From positions 29,403,938 through 29,467,937 of the forward strand of contig CM022670.1 of NCBI GenBank assembly GCA_012295275.1: 64,000 nucleotides of DNA, written 5' to 3'. Each line of letters begins with the position of its first letter. The stretch's first letter is position 1. Origin of the DNA: Chrysomallon squamiferum (taxonomy: Eukaryota > Mollusca > Gastropoda > Neomphalida > Peltospiridae). This document shows positions 51,160-63,239 of this stretch, in pieces. Position numbers and translations under genes: made by a program. Under the pieces are notes generated by a model, which saw only the letters and a list, made by a program, of their open reading frames with translations, made no database searches and was not told the origin of the DNA.

Positions 51160-51470
51160 AACTTACTTTAAAACTCCTGAAAAATGATACAAAATATTTG
51201 ATGAAAATGAACCTGTTACTACGGTTAATTAGAAACAAAATACGGACACGCAAGAAACAACAGTTATAGAATTGCAATGCTCAAAAGGATAGACGATTCC
51301 AATAAAGCGTACAGTCGTTCTAACGATCCTTTCTTCCAGATACTGTCAGCCAGAGGATGATTAATAAATGTTAAAGAATGAATCCACTGAATAAAACTTC
51401 ACTACTTATTCATTATGTTAGAATCTAGAAGAATGTCTTTTGGTCGTGTTCTTCTGTTATATGTGGAAAT
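51160..51470 (+). pseudogene. Decayed M4 metalloprotease fragment
   Basis: Nucleotide-level relic of the first part of the M4 catalytic domain, without a usable frame. It aligns in order with copy A around 41880-42180: TGTTACTACGGTTAATTAG, ACAACAGTTATAGAATT, GCTCAAAAGGATA, CCAGAGGATGATTAATAAATG and AATCCACTGAATAAAACTTC. Stops and small indels occur throughout. It lies between copies B and C, so the array once held at least one more gene. Confidence 0.8.
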
Positions 51471-52329
51471 AGAATTAGTATTATTAGTATTTATTTATTA
51501 AAGGAAATATGACTTAATTAATATAACTATCTATTTAACTCATTCCTCCCAAAATCAGTTTTGATCGATGATTCAGTATTCACATTTGCTTACTTTGCAA
51601 GAGAGAGGGAGAGATTTATGAACAATTACTGAGACAAAAAGAATAGCAGATAAATAGAAGGAAATAATTAGGCATTGACTTACCGTATGAAGCAAAATCT
51701 AGAACGTCTTCGAAATAGCAATACATGAAAAAAAAGAAACCATCCTTTTTTTCTCTGCAAAAATGTTCTGTTTAAATAAACGCACTCAAAAATATATTTC
51801 ATTTCGAAAAATTACAACGTTAATTGATCATATATATTGACCCCAAACTAAGGATTTTGTAATTTATATCGTGCATACTGTTCTGTGAGGCAACCCTTTT
51901 ATTACAAATTTATGGCGATAGTTAATGGCTACGTTTTCAATTTGATATGAATAGCTATTTAGTTATTAAGCGATGTAATGAAAAAGGTTACACTGAACAT
52001 TAAAATTAATTTCCTGTATATCAGAGATAGTATCGCAAAATCAACACCAGTAAGTAAATTCAGTTATAAACAAAATTTACAATATGACTGAGAAGGAGCT
52101 GCACCACTGACAACGTCCGGACTCTGTCTGTGTAAAATCCTGTTAATAAAATACATATTGAACGAAAACAGTATGACATAAACGTTATAGATAGTAATTC
52201 CCAGTAATTCCCTTTCTTTGCAACAGTTAATAAAAATGAACTCATCAATTTTTTTTTTATCATAATTAATTTATGTATTATGTAGTTTTTAATAATTAAT
52301 TAAACAACATGGCTGATATGTATCATTTC

Positions 52330-52431
52330 CTTTATTGAAATATATTGATATTTATCCATGCTCAAAAGATATATAAACAAATTTACTTTTCATTTACGAA
52401 ACATCAGAATAGCATCATCATCATTGTCTTG
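52330..52431 (+). promoter_or_regulatory. Promoter cassette and 5' UTR exon of M4 copy C
   Basis: TTTATTGAAATATATTG box, TATATAAAC at 52370-52378, then an exon ending CATTGTCTTG before GTAAGTAG (52432). Confidence 0.65.
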
Positions 52432-53022
52432 GTAAGTAGACAATTTATTACTATACTTTTCTGTCGATGTCAGATTATAACTAAATTCAAATTAAAACTA
52501 CAGAACATTTGTTTCATGCTTGTTATTTACATGGTTGATGTTAATGATTTGTGAATATGTTTTAAACGACAATTTTATTATGAATACTGATAGTAATGGT
52601 TCCAATTAAAAATAAAAATAAAAAATATATATAAAGAGAAAACTAATAATAGTTTTTCTGGTCAAGTAATATATATCTAAGCATTAATTTTTATAAATAT
52701 TTATAATCTATAAGCACAGAAATTATCTCGTTCATTCGAACCCTTTTCTCGTTTGCTTTAACCTGACAATCCGGGTAAACTACTTTGTACCCGTTTAACA
52801 AAGGTACGCAATTTATGTTTCTTTTATTCAGTTGTTGAAGACATTTGTAGAAACCTAACTATAATGTATGTTAATCAAAGATAGTATACATACCTTCTAT
52901 ATTTGGAATTATATAAATATTTGTAATTGGGATTTATTTATTTTAAAACCCAGTCTAAACATTAAATGTAATTCTAAATTATATCGTCCTTTTATGAACA
53001 TTTTGTGCAGATTTTCAGGTGC

Positions 53023-53037
53023 ATGAAAGCTTTCTGA
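53023..53037 (+). promoter_or_regulatory. Mini-uORF upstream of M4 copy C start
   Basis: ATG AAA GCT TTC TGA, nine bases before the main ATG, in the 56-nt exon 53019-53074. Confidence 0.45.
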
Positions 53038-53046
53038 TAATTAAAA

Positions 53047-56000
53047 ATGGCGATCAATGCTTTGCTGTTAACAGGTAAAATTATTAGTTTTATATATATA
53101 GGCTATTCGAATTAAATGTGTCAAGGAGACAAAGCTATGCAGGATATAATGTTGCTGTTCAGTGTACTAATAAGGTTTACTTCCATCTGAACCTCAAACT
53201 CTTTGGTGTATGTTATTCTAAAAACACAATACATGAAAGGATTTCGTTAAAATTCACATGTACTAATCTGTACCTAAAAAACATTTTCATGTGTCGTCAA
53301 GCATTAATCCATTTAGATTTACGTATGTACACAGTAGATATACACACACACATTCCACATTCACATGTACTTACATTCGTACGATTGTGTCCTAAATGTG
53401 AGATGCAACTGTTTGAAAAGATTCCTTTTTTAATGGATATTACTACTTCGTTAATATATTTAAACATTTCAGTTTTTGCGGCAGTCACAGTCGGTGTGGT
53501 ACATGCTGGACGTATTGTAGATGCCAACAAACTCTACAAGGCTGAAAGCCAAAATAGATGGCTGACCAAACGAACCCCGTCATTTCAAGAAATGCTAGGG
53601 CTTTCCAGTGACATTAAATTAAAACCAGAGGAAGAGACTTTTCAGACTGTGCATGGTTCTGTTCAGCGCAAATTTAAAGAGGTATTTAAAGGGCTGGATG
53701 TACTCGGTGGGACTGTCGAGGCAGACGTTGACGAAAATGGTGAGTACCAAGGAGGTTTGATAGGCGGTACGATTGTTCTGGATATCGCCCGTGATGTACC
53801 AAACATTTATTGCAAGTATTCAAGAACAAAGGCAATCGCGAGAGTACTCGAGGAAGAAGGCCTACAGCAGTCAGATATTATTAATGTCAAAGTAAAGCCA
53901 CGTCAAATATTCACCGATGATAAGAACAAAGCACATCTGGTCATTAAAGTGGAAATGCTAGCTGACACTGGAACTGAACTACGAGAACCTCATTACTACA
54001 TAGACATGTGTACTGAGGAAATACTGAAGCATTTCAACACAATCACAGGATCAGCTTCGACTGCATTTACCATAGTAGGCGATACTGAACCAAGTTCGAC
54101 AGGATCAAATTCAACTGAAGTAAGTTCAGTTGAGAAACGTTCCTCTGGATCAAGTTCATATCGCTCAAGTTCATCTGGATCAAGTTCAAATGAAGCAAGT
54201 GTATCTGGCTCAATTTCCACTAAAGCAAGTTCAAATGAAACAAATTCATCTGGATCAAGTTCATCTGGATCAAGTTCAAATGAAGCAGGTTCATCTAGCT
54301 CAAGTTCAACTAAAGCAAGTTCAAGTGAAACAAGTTCATCTGGATCAAGTTCAACTAAAGCAAGTTCAACTGAAACAGGTTCGTCTGGATCAAGTTCATC
54401 TGGATCAAGTTCAACTAAAGCAAGTTCATCTGGATCAAGTTCATCTGAATTAAGTTCATCTGGCTCAAGTTCAGCTGAAACAAGTACTTCTGGTTCAAGT
54501 TCAGCTGAAACAAGTACTTCTGGTTCAAGTTCAGTTCAAACAAGTTCATCTGAATCAAGTTCAACAGGTTCAAGATCAGCTGAAACATGTTCAACTGATG
54601 CAAGTTCATCTGGATCAGGTTCGACTGAAGCAAATTCAATTGAAAAAAGTTCCTCTGTATCAAGTTCAGCTGAAGCTATTTCAACCGAAACAGGTTCATC
54701 TGGATCAAGTTCAACTGAAGCAAATTCAATTGAATCAAGTTTATCTGGATCAAGTTCATCTGGATCAAGTTCAAATGAAGCAGGTTCATCTAGCTCAAGT
54801 TCAACTAAAGCAAGTTCAACTGAAACAGGTTCGTCTGGATCAAGTTCATCTGGATCAAGTTCAATTGAAGCAAGTTCATTTGGATCAGGTTCGACTGAAG
54901 CAAGTTCACCTGATACAAGTTCATCTGGCTCAAGATCAACTGAAGCAATTTCAGTTGATACAAGTTCACCTGGATCAACTTCGACTGAAGCAAATTCAAT
55001 TGAAACAGGCTCATCTGGATCAAGTTCCACTGAAGCGAATTCAATTGAAACAAGTTCCTCTGCATTACGTTCATCTACATTAAGTTCTTCCGGATCCACT
55101 CTAACTGAAACAAGTTCATCTGGATCAAGTTCAACTAAAGCAAGTTCAACTGAAACAGGTTCGTCTGGATCAAGTTCAACTAAAGCAAGTTCATCTGGAT
55201 CAAGTTCATCTGAATTAAGTTCATCTGGCTCAAGTTCAGCTGAAACAAGTACTTCTGGTTCAAGTTCAGCTGAAACAAGTACTTCTGGTTCAAGTTCAGT
55301 TCAAACAAGTTCATCTGAATCAAGTTCAACAGGTTCAAGATCAGCTGAAACATGTTCAACTGATGCAAGTTCATCTGGATCAGGTTCGACTGAAGCAAAT
55401 TCAATTGAAAAAAGTTCCTCAGTATCAAGTTCAGCTGAAGCAATTTCAACCGAAACAGGTTCATCTGGATCAAGTTCAACTGAAGCAAATTCAATTGAAT
55501 CAAGTTCATCTGGATCAAGTTCAACTGAAGCAAGTTCATCTGGATCAAATTCGATTGAAGCAAATTCAACTGAAACAAGTTCATCTCGATCAAGTTCGAC
55601 TGAAGCAAATTCAATTGAAAAAAGTTCCTCTGTATCAAGTTCAGCTGAAGCGATTTCAACCGAAACAGGTTCATCTGGATCAAGTTCAACTGAAGCAAAT
55701 TCAATTGAATCAAGTTTATCTGGATCAAGTTCAAATGAAGCAGGTTCATCTAGCTCAAGTTCAACTAAAGCAAGTTCAACTGAAACAGGTTCGTCTGGAT
55801 CAAGTTCATCTGGATCAAGTTCAACTAAAGCAAGTTCATCTGGATCAAGTTCATCTGAATTAAGTTCATCTGGCTCAAGTTCAGCTGAAACAAGTACTTC
55901 TGGTTCAAGTTCAGCTGAAACAAGTACTTCTGGTTCAAGTTCAGTTCAAACAAGTTCATCTGAATCAAGTTCAACAGGTTCAAGATCAGCTGAAACATGT

Positions 56001-59000
56001 TCAACTGATGCAAGTTCATCTGGATCAGGTTCGACTGAAGCAAATTCAATTGAAAAAAGTTCCTCTGTATCAAGTTCAGCTGAAGCAATTTCAACCGAAA
56101 CAGGTTCATCTGGATCAAGTTCAACTGAAGCAAATTCAATTGAATCAAGTTCATCTGGATCAAGTTCAACTGAAGTAAGTTCAACTGGATCAAATTCGAT
56201 TGAAGCAAATTCAACTGAAACAAGTTCATCTCGATCAAGTTCGACTGAAGCAAATTCAATTGAAAAAAGTTCCTCTGTATCAAGTTCAGCTGAAGCGATT
56301 TCAACCGAAACAGGTTCATCTGGATCAAGTTCAACTGAAGCAAATTCAATTGAATCAAGTTTATCTGGATCAAGTTCAAATGAAGCAGGTTCATCTAGCT
56401 CAAGTTCAACTAAAGCAAGTTCAACTGAAACAGGTTCGTCTGGATCAAGTTCATCTGGATCAAGTTCAATTGAAGCAAGTTCATTTGGATCAAGTTCGAC
56501 TGAAGCAAGTTCACCTGATACAAGTTCATCTGGCTCAAGATCAACTGAAGCAATTTCAATTGATACAAGTTCAGCTGGATCAACTTCGACTGAAGCAAAT
56601 TCAATTGAAACAGGCTCATCTGGATCAAGTTCCACTGAAGCGAATTCAATTGAAACAAGTTCCTCTGCATTACGTTCATCTACATTAAGTTCTTCCGGAT
56701 TCTGAAACAAGTTCATCCAAGTTCAACTAAAGCAAGTTCAACTGAAACAGGTTCGTCTGGATCAAGTTCATCTGGATCAAGTTCAACTAAAGCAAGTTCA
56801 TCTGGATCAAGTTCATCTGAATTAAGTTCATCTGGCTCAAGTTCAGCTGAAACAAGTACTTCTGGTTCAAGTTCAGCTGAAACAAGTACTTCTGGTTCAA
56901 GTTCAGTTACAACAAGTTCATCTGACTCAAGTTCAACTGGTTCAAGATCAGCTGAAACATTTTCAACTCCATCCAGTTCAACTGAAGCAAATTCAGTTGA
57001 ATCAAGTTCATCTGGATCAAGTTCAACTGAAGTAAGTTCATCTGGATCAAATTCGATTGAAGCAAATTCAACTGAAACAAGTTCATCTCGATCAAGTTCG
57101 ACTGAAGCAAATTCAATTGAAAAAAGTTCCTCTGGATTACGTTCATCTGCATTAAGTTCTTCCGGATCCAATCCAACTGAAACAAGTTCATCTGGATCAA
57201 GTTCAACTAAAGCAAGTTCAACTGAAACAGGTTCGTCAGGATCAAGTTCAACTGAAGCAAGTTCATCTGGATCAAGTTCGACTGAAACAAATTCAATTGA
57301 AACAAGATCATCTGGATCAAGTTCAACTGAAGCAAGTTCACTTGATACAAGTTCATCTGGCTCAAGTTCAACTGAAACAAGTATTTCTGGTTCAAGTTCA
57401 GTTCAAACAAGTTCAACTGGCTCAAGATCAGCTGAAACATGTTCAACTGATGCAAGTTCATCTGGATCAGGTTCGACTGAAGCAAATTCAATTGAAACAA
57501 GTTCCTCTGTATCAAGTTCAGCAGAAGCAAGTTCAACTGAAACAGGTTCATCTGAATCAAGTTCGATTGAAGCAAATTCAACTGAAACAAGTTCATCTCG
57601 ATCAAGTTCAACTGAAGCAAATTCAATTGAAACAAGTTCATCAAGATCACGTTCAACTGAAACAACTTCACCAGGATCGCATTCAACTGAAGTAAGTTCA
57701 CCTGATATAAGCTCATCTGGATCAAGTTCATCTGAATTAAGTTCATCTGGCTCAAGTTCAACTGAAACAAGTACTTCTGGTTCAAGTTCAGTTCAAACAA
57801 GTTCCTCAGTATCAAGTTCAGCTGAAGCAATTTCAACCGAAACAGGTTCATCTGGATCAAGTTCAACTGAAGCAAATTCAATTGAATCAAGTTCATCTGG
57901 ATCAAGTTCAACTGAAGTAAGTTCAACTGGATCAAGTTCGACTGAAGCAAATTCAATTGAAAAAAGTTCCTCTGTATCAAGTTCAGCTGAAGCGATTTCA
58001 ACCGAAACAGGTTCATCTGGATCAAGTTCAACTGAAGCAAATTCAATTGAATCAAGTTTATCTGGATCAAGTTCAAATGAAGCAGGTTCATCTAGCTCAA
58101 GTTCAACTAAAGCAAGTTCAACTGAAACAGGTTCGTCTGGATCAAGTTCATCTGGATCAAGTTCAATTGAAGCAAGTTCATTTGGATCAAGTTCGACTGA
58201 AGCAAGTTCACCTGATACAAGTTCATCTGGCTCAAGATCAACTGAAGCAATTTCAATTGATACAAGTTCAGCTGGATCAACTTCGACTGAAGCAAATTCA
58301 ATTGAAACAGGCTCATCTGGATCAAGTTCCACTGAAGCGAATTCAATTGAAACAAGTTCCTCTGCATTACGTTCATCTACATTAAGTTCTTCCGGATCCA
58401 CTCTAACTGAAACAAGTTCATCTGGATCAAGTTCAACTAAAGCAAGTTCAACTGAAACAGGTTCGTCTGGATCAAGTTCATCTGGATCAAGTTCAAATAA
58501 AGCAAGTTCATCTGGATCAAGTTCATCTGAATTAAGTTCATCTGGCTCAAGTTCAGCTGAAACAAGTACTTCTGGTTCAAGTTCAGCTGAAACAAGTACT
58601 TCTGGTTCAAGTTCAGTTACAACAAGTTCATCTGACTCAAGTTCAACTGGTTCAAGATCAGCTGAAACATTTTCAACTCCATCCAGTTCAACTGAAGCAA
58701 ATTCAGTTGAATCAAGTTCATCTGGATCAAGTTCAACTGAAGTAAGTTCATCTGGATCAAATTCGATTGAAGCAAATTCAACTGAAACAAGTTCATCTCG
58801 ATCAAGTTCGACTGAAGCAAATTCAATTGAAAAAAGTTCCTCTGGATTACGTTCATCTGCATTAAGTTCTTCCGGATCCAATCCAACTGAAACAAGTTCA
58901 TCTGGATCAAGTTCAACTAAAGCAAGTTCAAGTGAAACAGGTTCGTCAGGATCAAGTTCAACTGAAGCAAGTTCATCTGGATCAAGTTCGACTGAAGCAA

Positions 59001-61430
59001 ATTCAATTGAAACAAGATCATCTGGATCAAGTTCAACTGAAGCAAGTTCACTTGATACAAGTTCATCTGGCTCAAGTTCAACTGAAACAAGTACTTCTGG
59101 TTCAAGTTCAGTTCAAACAAGTTCAACTGGCTCAAGATCAGCTGAAACATGTTCAACTGATGCAAGTTCATCTGGATCAGGTTCGACTGAAGCAAATTCA
59201 ATTGAAACAAGTTCCTCTGTATCAAGTTCAGCAGAAGCAAAGTTCAACTGAGACAGGTTCATCTGAATCAAGTTCGATTGAAGCAAATTCAACTGAAACA
59301 AGTTCATCTCGATCAAGTTCAATTGAAGCAAATTCAATTGAAACAAGTTCATCAAGATCACGTTCAACTGAAACAACTTCACCAGGATCGCATTCAACTG
59401 AAGTAAGTTCACCTGATACAAGCTCATCTGGATCAAGTTCATCTGAATTAAGTTCATCTGGCTCAAGTTTATCTGAATTAAGTTCATCTGGCTCAAGTTC
59501 AACTGAAACAAGTACTTCTGGTTCAAGTTCAGTTCAAACAAGTTCATCTGAATCAAGTTCAACTGGCTCAAGATCAGCTGAAACATGTTCAACTGATGCA
59601 AGTTCATCTGGATCAGGTTCGACTGAAGCAAATTCACTTGAAACAAGTTCCTCTGGATCAAGTTCAGTTGAAACAGGTTCATATGGATCAAGTTCAACTC
59701 AAGCAAAATCAGTTGAAACAGGTTCATCTGGATCGAGTTCAACTGAAGCAAGTTCAACTGATACAAGTCCCTCTGGATCAAGTTCAACTGAAACAAATTC
59801 AATTGAAACAAGCTGCTCTGCATCAGGTTCAACTGAAGCAGCTTTATCTGGATCAAGTTCGACTGAAGCAAATTCAGTTGAAACAACTTCATTTGGATCA
59901 AGTTCAACTGAAACAAGTTCCTCTGTATCAAGTTCAACTGAGGCAAATTCAATTGAAACAAGTTCCTTTGATTCAAGTTCAACCGAAACAAATTCCTGTG
60001 GTTCAAGTTCAACTGAAGCCATTTCAACTGGATCAAGTTCAAGTGAAGGAGGTTCAACTGAAACAACTTCTACTGCTTCAAGTTTAATAGTTTCCAGTAC
60101 AACTGTAGGCACTACGTCTAGCGATACCCCCAAAACGGTACAGAATACCAATATGGCAACACAGTTTCCTCTGACAATTGTCAAACACGAAGAATGCAGT
60201 TTTGCAGCTGGAGTTGGTGGTAATGCGAAAACTGGTAAATATAGTTATGGAATACCACCACGATGCCTCACTCCTAAAGTAATGGGCACCAAATGTTTTA
60301 TGGAAAATGAGCATATAACTACTATTGATTTGAAACATACTAAAAAATACCGTAAAAGGAAAGTCATAGAATTCGAATGCTCAAAAGGATATAGTGATGC
60401 AATAAATGACGCTTACGGACCTGCTAATGATGCTTTCTTCCATGGCACAATCACCCAGAGGATGCTGAATGAATGGTACGGAGTCAATCCACTGAAGAAA
60501 CCTTCACTGCTTGTTCATTACGGTAGAAGCTTGGACAATGCCTATTGGCTGGATTCATCTGTAATACTTGGAGACGGGAATACTATGTGTTATCCTTTAG
60601 TCAATTTGGACACTATTGCACATGAAATAGGTCATGGGGTTACTAAAGTATATAGTGGTTTAGAACACTGCGAACAATCTGGAGGTATGGATGAAGCTTT
60701 CTCTGATATTATGGGAGAAACAGCTGAAAGTTTTTTGTTCAACTATCTGAATAATTCTAAAGCAGACAACGACTGGTTGAGGGGAATGGAGGATACAAAA
60801 GATAAGAATGTACCTTTACGATATTTCGATAAGCCATCGCGTGACGGTTCTTCCATCGACAAAGCAAGCGAATACACGAAAAATCTTGATGTTCATCTTA
60901 GCTGTGGGGTTTATAACAGAGCCTTCTATCAAATCTCCAAGATTTACAAAGTTGCCATTAGATATGCGTTCGAGGCATTTCTGACTGCTAATCGAATATA
61001 CTGGAAGACGAACTCCAACTTTGTTAATGGCGCCTGTGGGGTGATGAGAGCTGCTTACGGACTAGGTCTGGACGTAGACTCATTCAAGAAAGGTTTTGCT
61101 GCTGTAGAAATTGAAACTTGCGACATGAATGATTATTTGCAGATGTTGACGGCTGATCAGCCACGTAAAAGCATCAAAGTATCCAGTATCAGGCAGCCTG
61201 TGTTTGGAATTAGTCTGAAGGCTAGTACTTCTTCAGTAACCGTAACCGCTAGCGATAAGAAAATCAAACTGGCGATTTCTACTACTTGGTCCAGAGATTC
61301 TCCTGCAGCCACTGGTCAAGGTTCTGTAACATGGTCAACTGGTGGAAAAACGGGCACAATTTATGTCAGGCTGTTCACGGATGATGAAAAAGAGATAATT
61401 CTGTCGCAGCTGACGTTGTCTGTTCAGTAA
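53047..61430 (+). CDS. M4 metalloprotease copy C with giant Ser-rich linker; frame broken twice
   Basis: Third paralogue: coding exons 53047-53074 and 53473-61430. It keeps the signal peptide (MAINALLLTVFAAVTVG start), FTP/PepSY propeptide, M4 catalytic domain (HEIGH at 60621-60635, GGMDEAFSD, DNAYW, DVHLSCGV) and the full C-terminal domain. The linker is expanded from tens to about 2,000 residues of Ser/Thr/Gly/Glu repeats. The frame is interrupted: small deletions near 56698-56730 (net 13 bases) create TGA at 56703-56705, and one inserted A near 59240 restores the original frame. As written, translation stops after 1086 residues, giving a secreted propeptide plus mucin-like protein without the protease. 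The breaks may be real (pseudogene), assembly error in repeats, or bypassed by splicing. Confidence 0.75.
54050..60090 (+). repeat. Nested Ser-rich coding repeats in copy C
   Basis: About 6 kb built from 12- and 18-nt codon blocks (SSSGSSS, SSSTEA, NSIETS types) grouped in larger duplications. Blocks near 54415-54663, 55180-55490 and 55825-56135 repeat at spacings of 765 and 645 bp, and a long duplication has 1710-bp spacing (about 56731-57660 matches about 58441-59371). The Ser reading frame stays free of stops by eye even between the two frame breaks. The product would be rich in O-glycosylation acceptor residues. Confidence 0.9.
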
Positions 61431-61465
61431 AATAATAAAGTTAGGAAAAATTGACGTAATAAAGT
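61430..61465 (+). terminator. Poly(A) signals of M4 copy C
   Basis: AATAAAG directly after the stop and again about 25 bases later, as in copy A. Confidence 0.5.
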
Positions 61466-61585
61466 CTCTCTATATATTTACATTTGAGATCATTTTAGAT
61501 CATGAATTGTTTTTTGGTTTTTTGTTTTGTTTTTTGCAGCATTTATTATATCACTGGTTAAATAAGCGTTGGTATCTACTTCATT

Positions 61586-61664
61586 AATAGTAGTAATAGT
61601 AGTAGTAGTAGTATTAGTGGTAGTGGTAGTAGTAGTAGTAATACTACTAATAATAATAATAATA
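61586..61664. repeat. (AGT)n/(AAT)n microsatellite
   Basis: AGT-type units passing into ACT and AAT units. Confidence 0.9.
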
Positions 61665-61974
61665 GGAGAGAGCAAGTAGCCCATAATAAGCACAAATTCG
61701 ATATATCCTTCCTTTGTAAGTAGATCAGATCAGTTAATCGGTAAGTCTATATTTATCTACCTATATATTTTTCTATATATCTGCTTATCTCTCTATATAT
61801 ATACTCTCCCAAAAAAGAAAGGCAAAAGTAGATTTTATTGACATTGGGAATATCTATCTAATGGATCAACAGAAAGCAGCAGAATGTTCACATTTTACAC
61901 ACACTTTCGCTGTTCATTAATATTGGTGGTATTACATTGAAAAGGTTGAAGTTCAAGGTTATAACAATATAATA

Positions 61975-62956
61975 TCAATACCTTGTGTGCCCACTATGGG
62001 AGTCCAGAACTGCCTGACATCTCCTTCTCATGGCAGTAATGACATTACGAATTACACTTTGTGGAATGGTGGCCCACTCTATCTGTAGTAATAATGCCAA
62101 CTGAGCACGATTCTGTGGCTGTGGTTGATGCGGCCTCAGTCGTCTATACAACTCTATAGGATTCAAATCCGGAGATTTACAGGACCTGAATGTTATTGTT
62201 GTGTAGGTACGCTGTTGTGAGTCTGGCTGTATATGGTCTCGCATTGTCGTGTTGGAATACAGTATTACCATTATTCATAATTGGAACGACATGTGGCTGC
62301 AAAATTTCATCTCGGTATCTCTGTGCCATTACGTTGCCTTGAATGTGAACCAGGTTGGTCCTGCCAGTGTATGAGGTTGCTGCCCACACCATCACACTAC
62401 CACCACCAAATCTGACCGCTTCCTGTATGCAGTTTGCAGCAAAACGTTCGCCGCGATGTCTGTAAACTCGACATCTTTCATCAGCTCGACGAAGCAGAAA
62501 TCGAGCCTCGTCACTAACCCATACAGTTCTCCATCATAACTGAGGCCAGACTCTGTGCAGCTGACACCATTGACGTCGTAGTCGACGATGTTGTTGAGTC
62601 AAAACCACTCTTCTTACAGGCCATCTGGATCGAATACCTGCCTCGCGTAAACGATTGCGCACTGTCTGAGCCGATATTCTACGCAGACCTGGTATTGTGG
62701 AAGCAGTAGAGGTAGCCGTGGTGGTTCTTTCCCGTAGATGAAGTACCCGTATGTAGCGGTCCTGGGCCCTGGCGGCTACAAGTGGTCTAACTGATCTGGG
62801 ACGGTCACCTGTTGTTTGGTGTTGCTGGAACTGATACCACAATCTCAAGATGGTGCTTGGGGATACATGGAACAGTCGGGCTATGGCCGAGAAGGATTCG
62901 CCAGCTTGTAAACGGCCGATGGCGTTGTTTCGTTGCGGTTCACACAGTCGTGACAT
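61975..62956 (-). mobile_element. Broken Tc1-like transposase
   Basis: The minus strand encodes a Tc1/mariner transposase in three pieces. They are a paired HTH N-terminal region (MSRLCEPQRNNAIGRL, 62534-62956), a catalytic piece with WVSDEARF, VMVWAA and FQHDNARPYTA, and a C-terminal piece with SPDLNPIE. A TGA after WPQL interrupts piece one, and an indel just before SPDLNPIE shifts the frame, so it is inactive. Terminal repeats were not identified with confidence. It lies just downstream of M4 copy C. Confidence 0.85.
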
Positions 62957-63239
62957 TTGTTTGACGTTGGGTCAGAACAAAAATAACGAACAGAAGTTTT
63001 AGAAAACCTTGCATTTTTATAACCCTCGTATTCAAGTTTCATGTACGCACGTGCTCATGCACTGGTAAAGTGGTTTGCATGCGGGGACGTTTTGGCTAAT
63101 AAACACACAAAAACAAAATGTCTAAACCTATCTATATCAGTCCTGTAGTTAACATAAAGAGTGAAAAATGTATAATATAACAAAAGTACTTGTAAAACAC
63201 TGCAGTTAAGCTACATCATTAACAATTCCGGCTGTCTGC

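Noticed and set aside
53118-53472. N-terminal extension of copy C continuous with the large exon
   Set aside because: This is the second intron read through in frame by chance. A and B have stops or different sequence there, and the 56-nt exon supplies a proper signal peptide with matching phase.
54415-60184. Long open frames on the minus strand and in the other plus frames across the Ser-rich repeat of copy C
   Set aside because: They are shadows of the repeat codons, which lack stops in several frames, and read as monotonous ELDPDELVS, LFQLNLLQ or LKQVHLDQV strings. Only the Ser frame links to the propeptide and catalytic domains.
40446-61430. Calling the M4 genes venom toxins
   Set aside because: The sequence supports secreted proteases only. 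Tissue, target and toxicity cannot be read from it.
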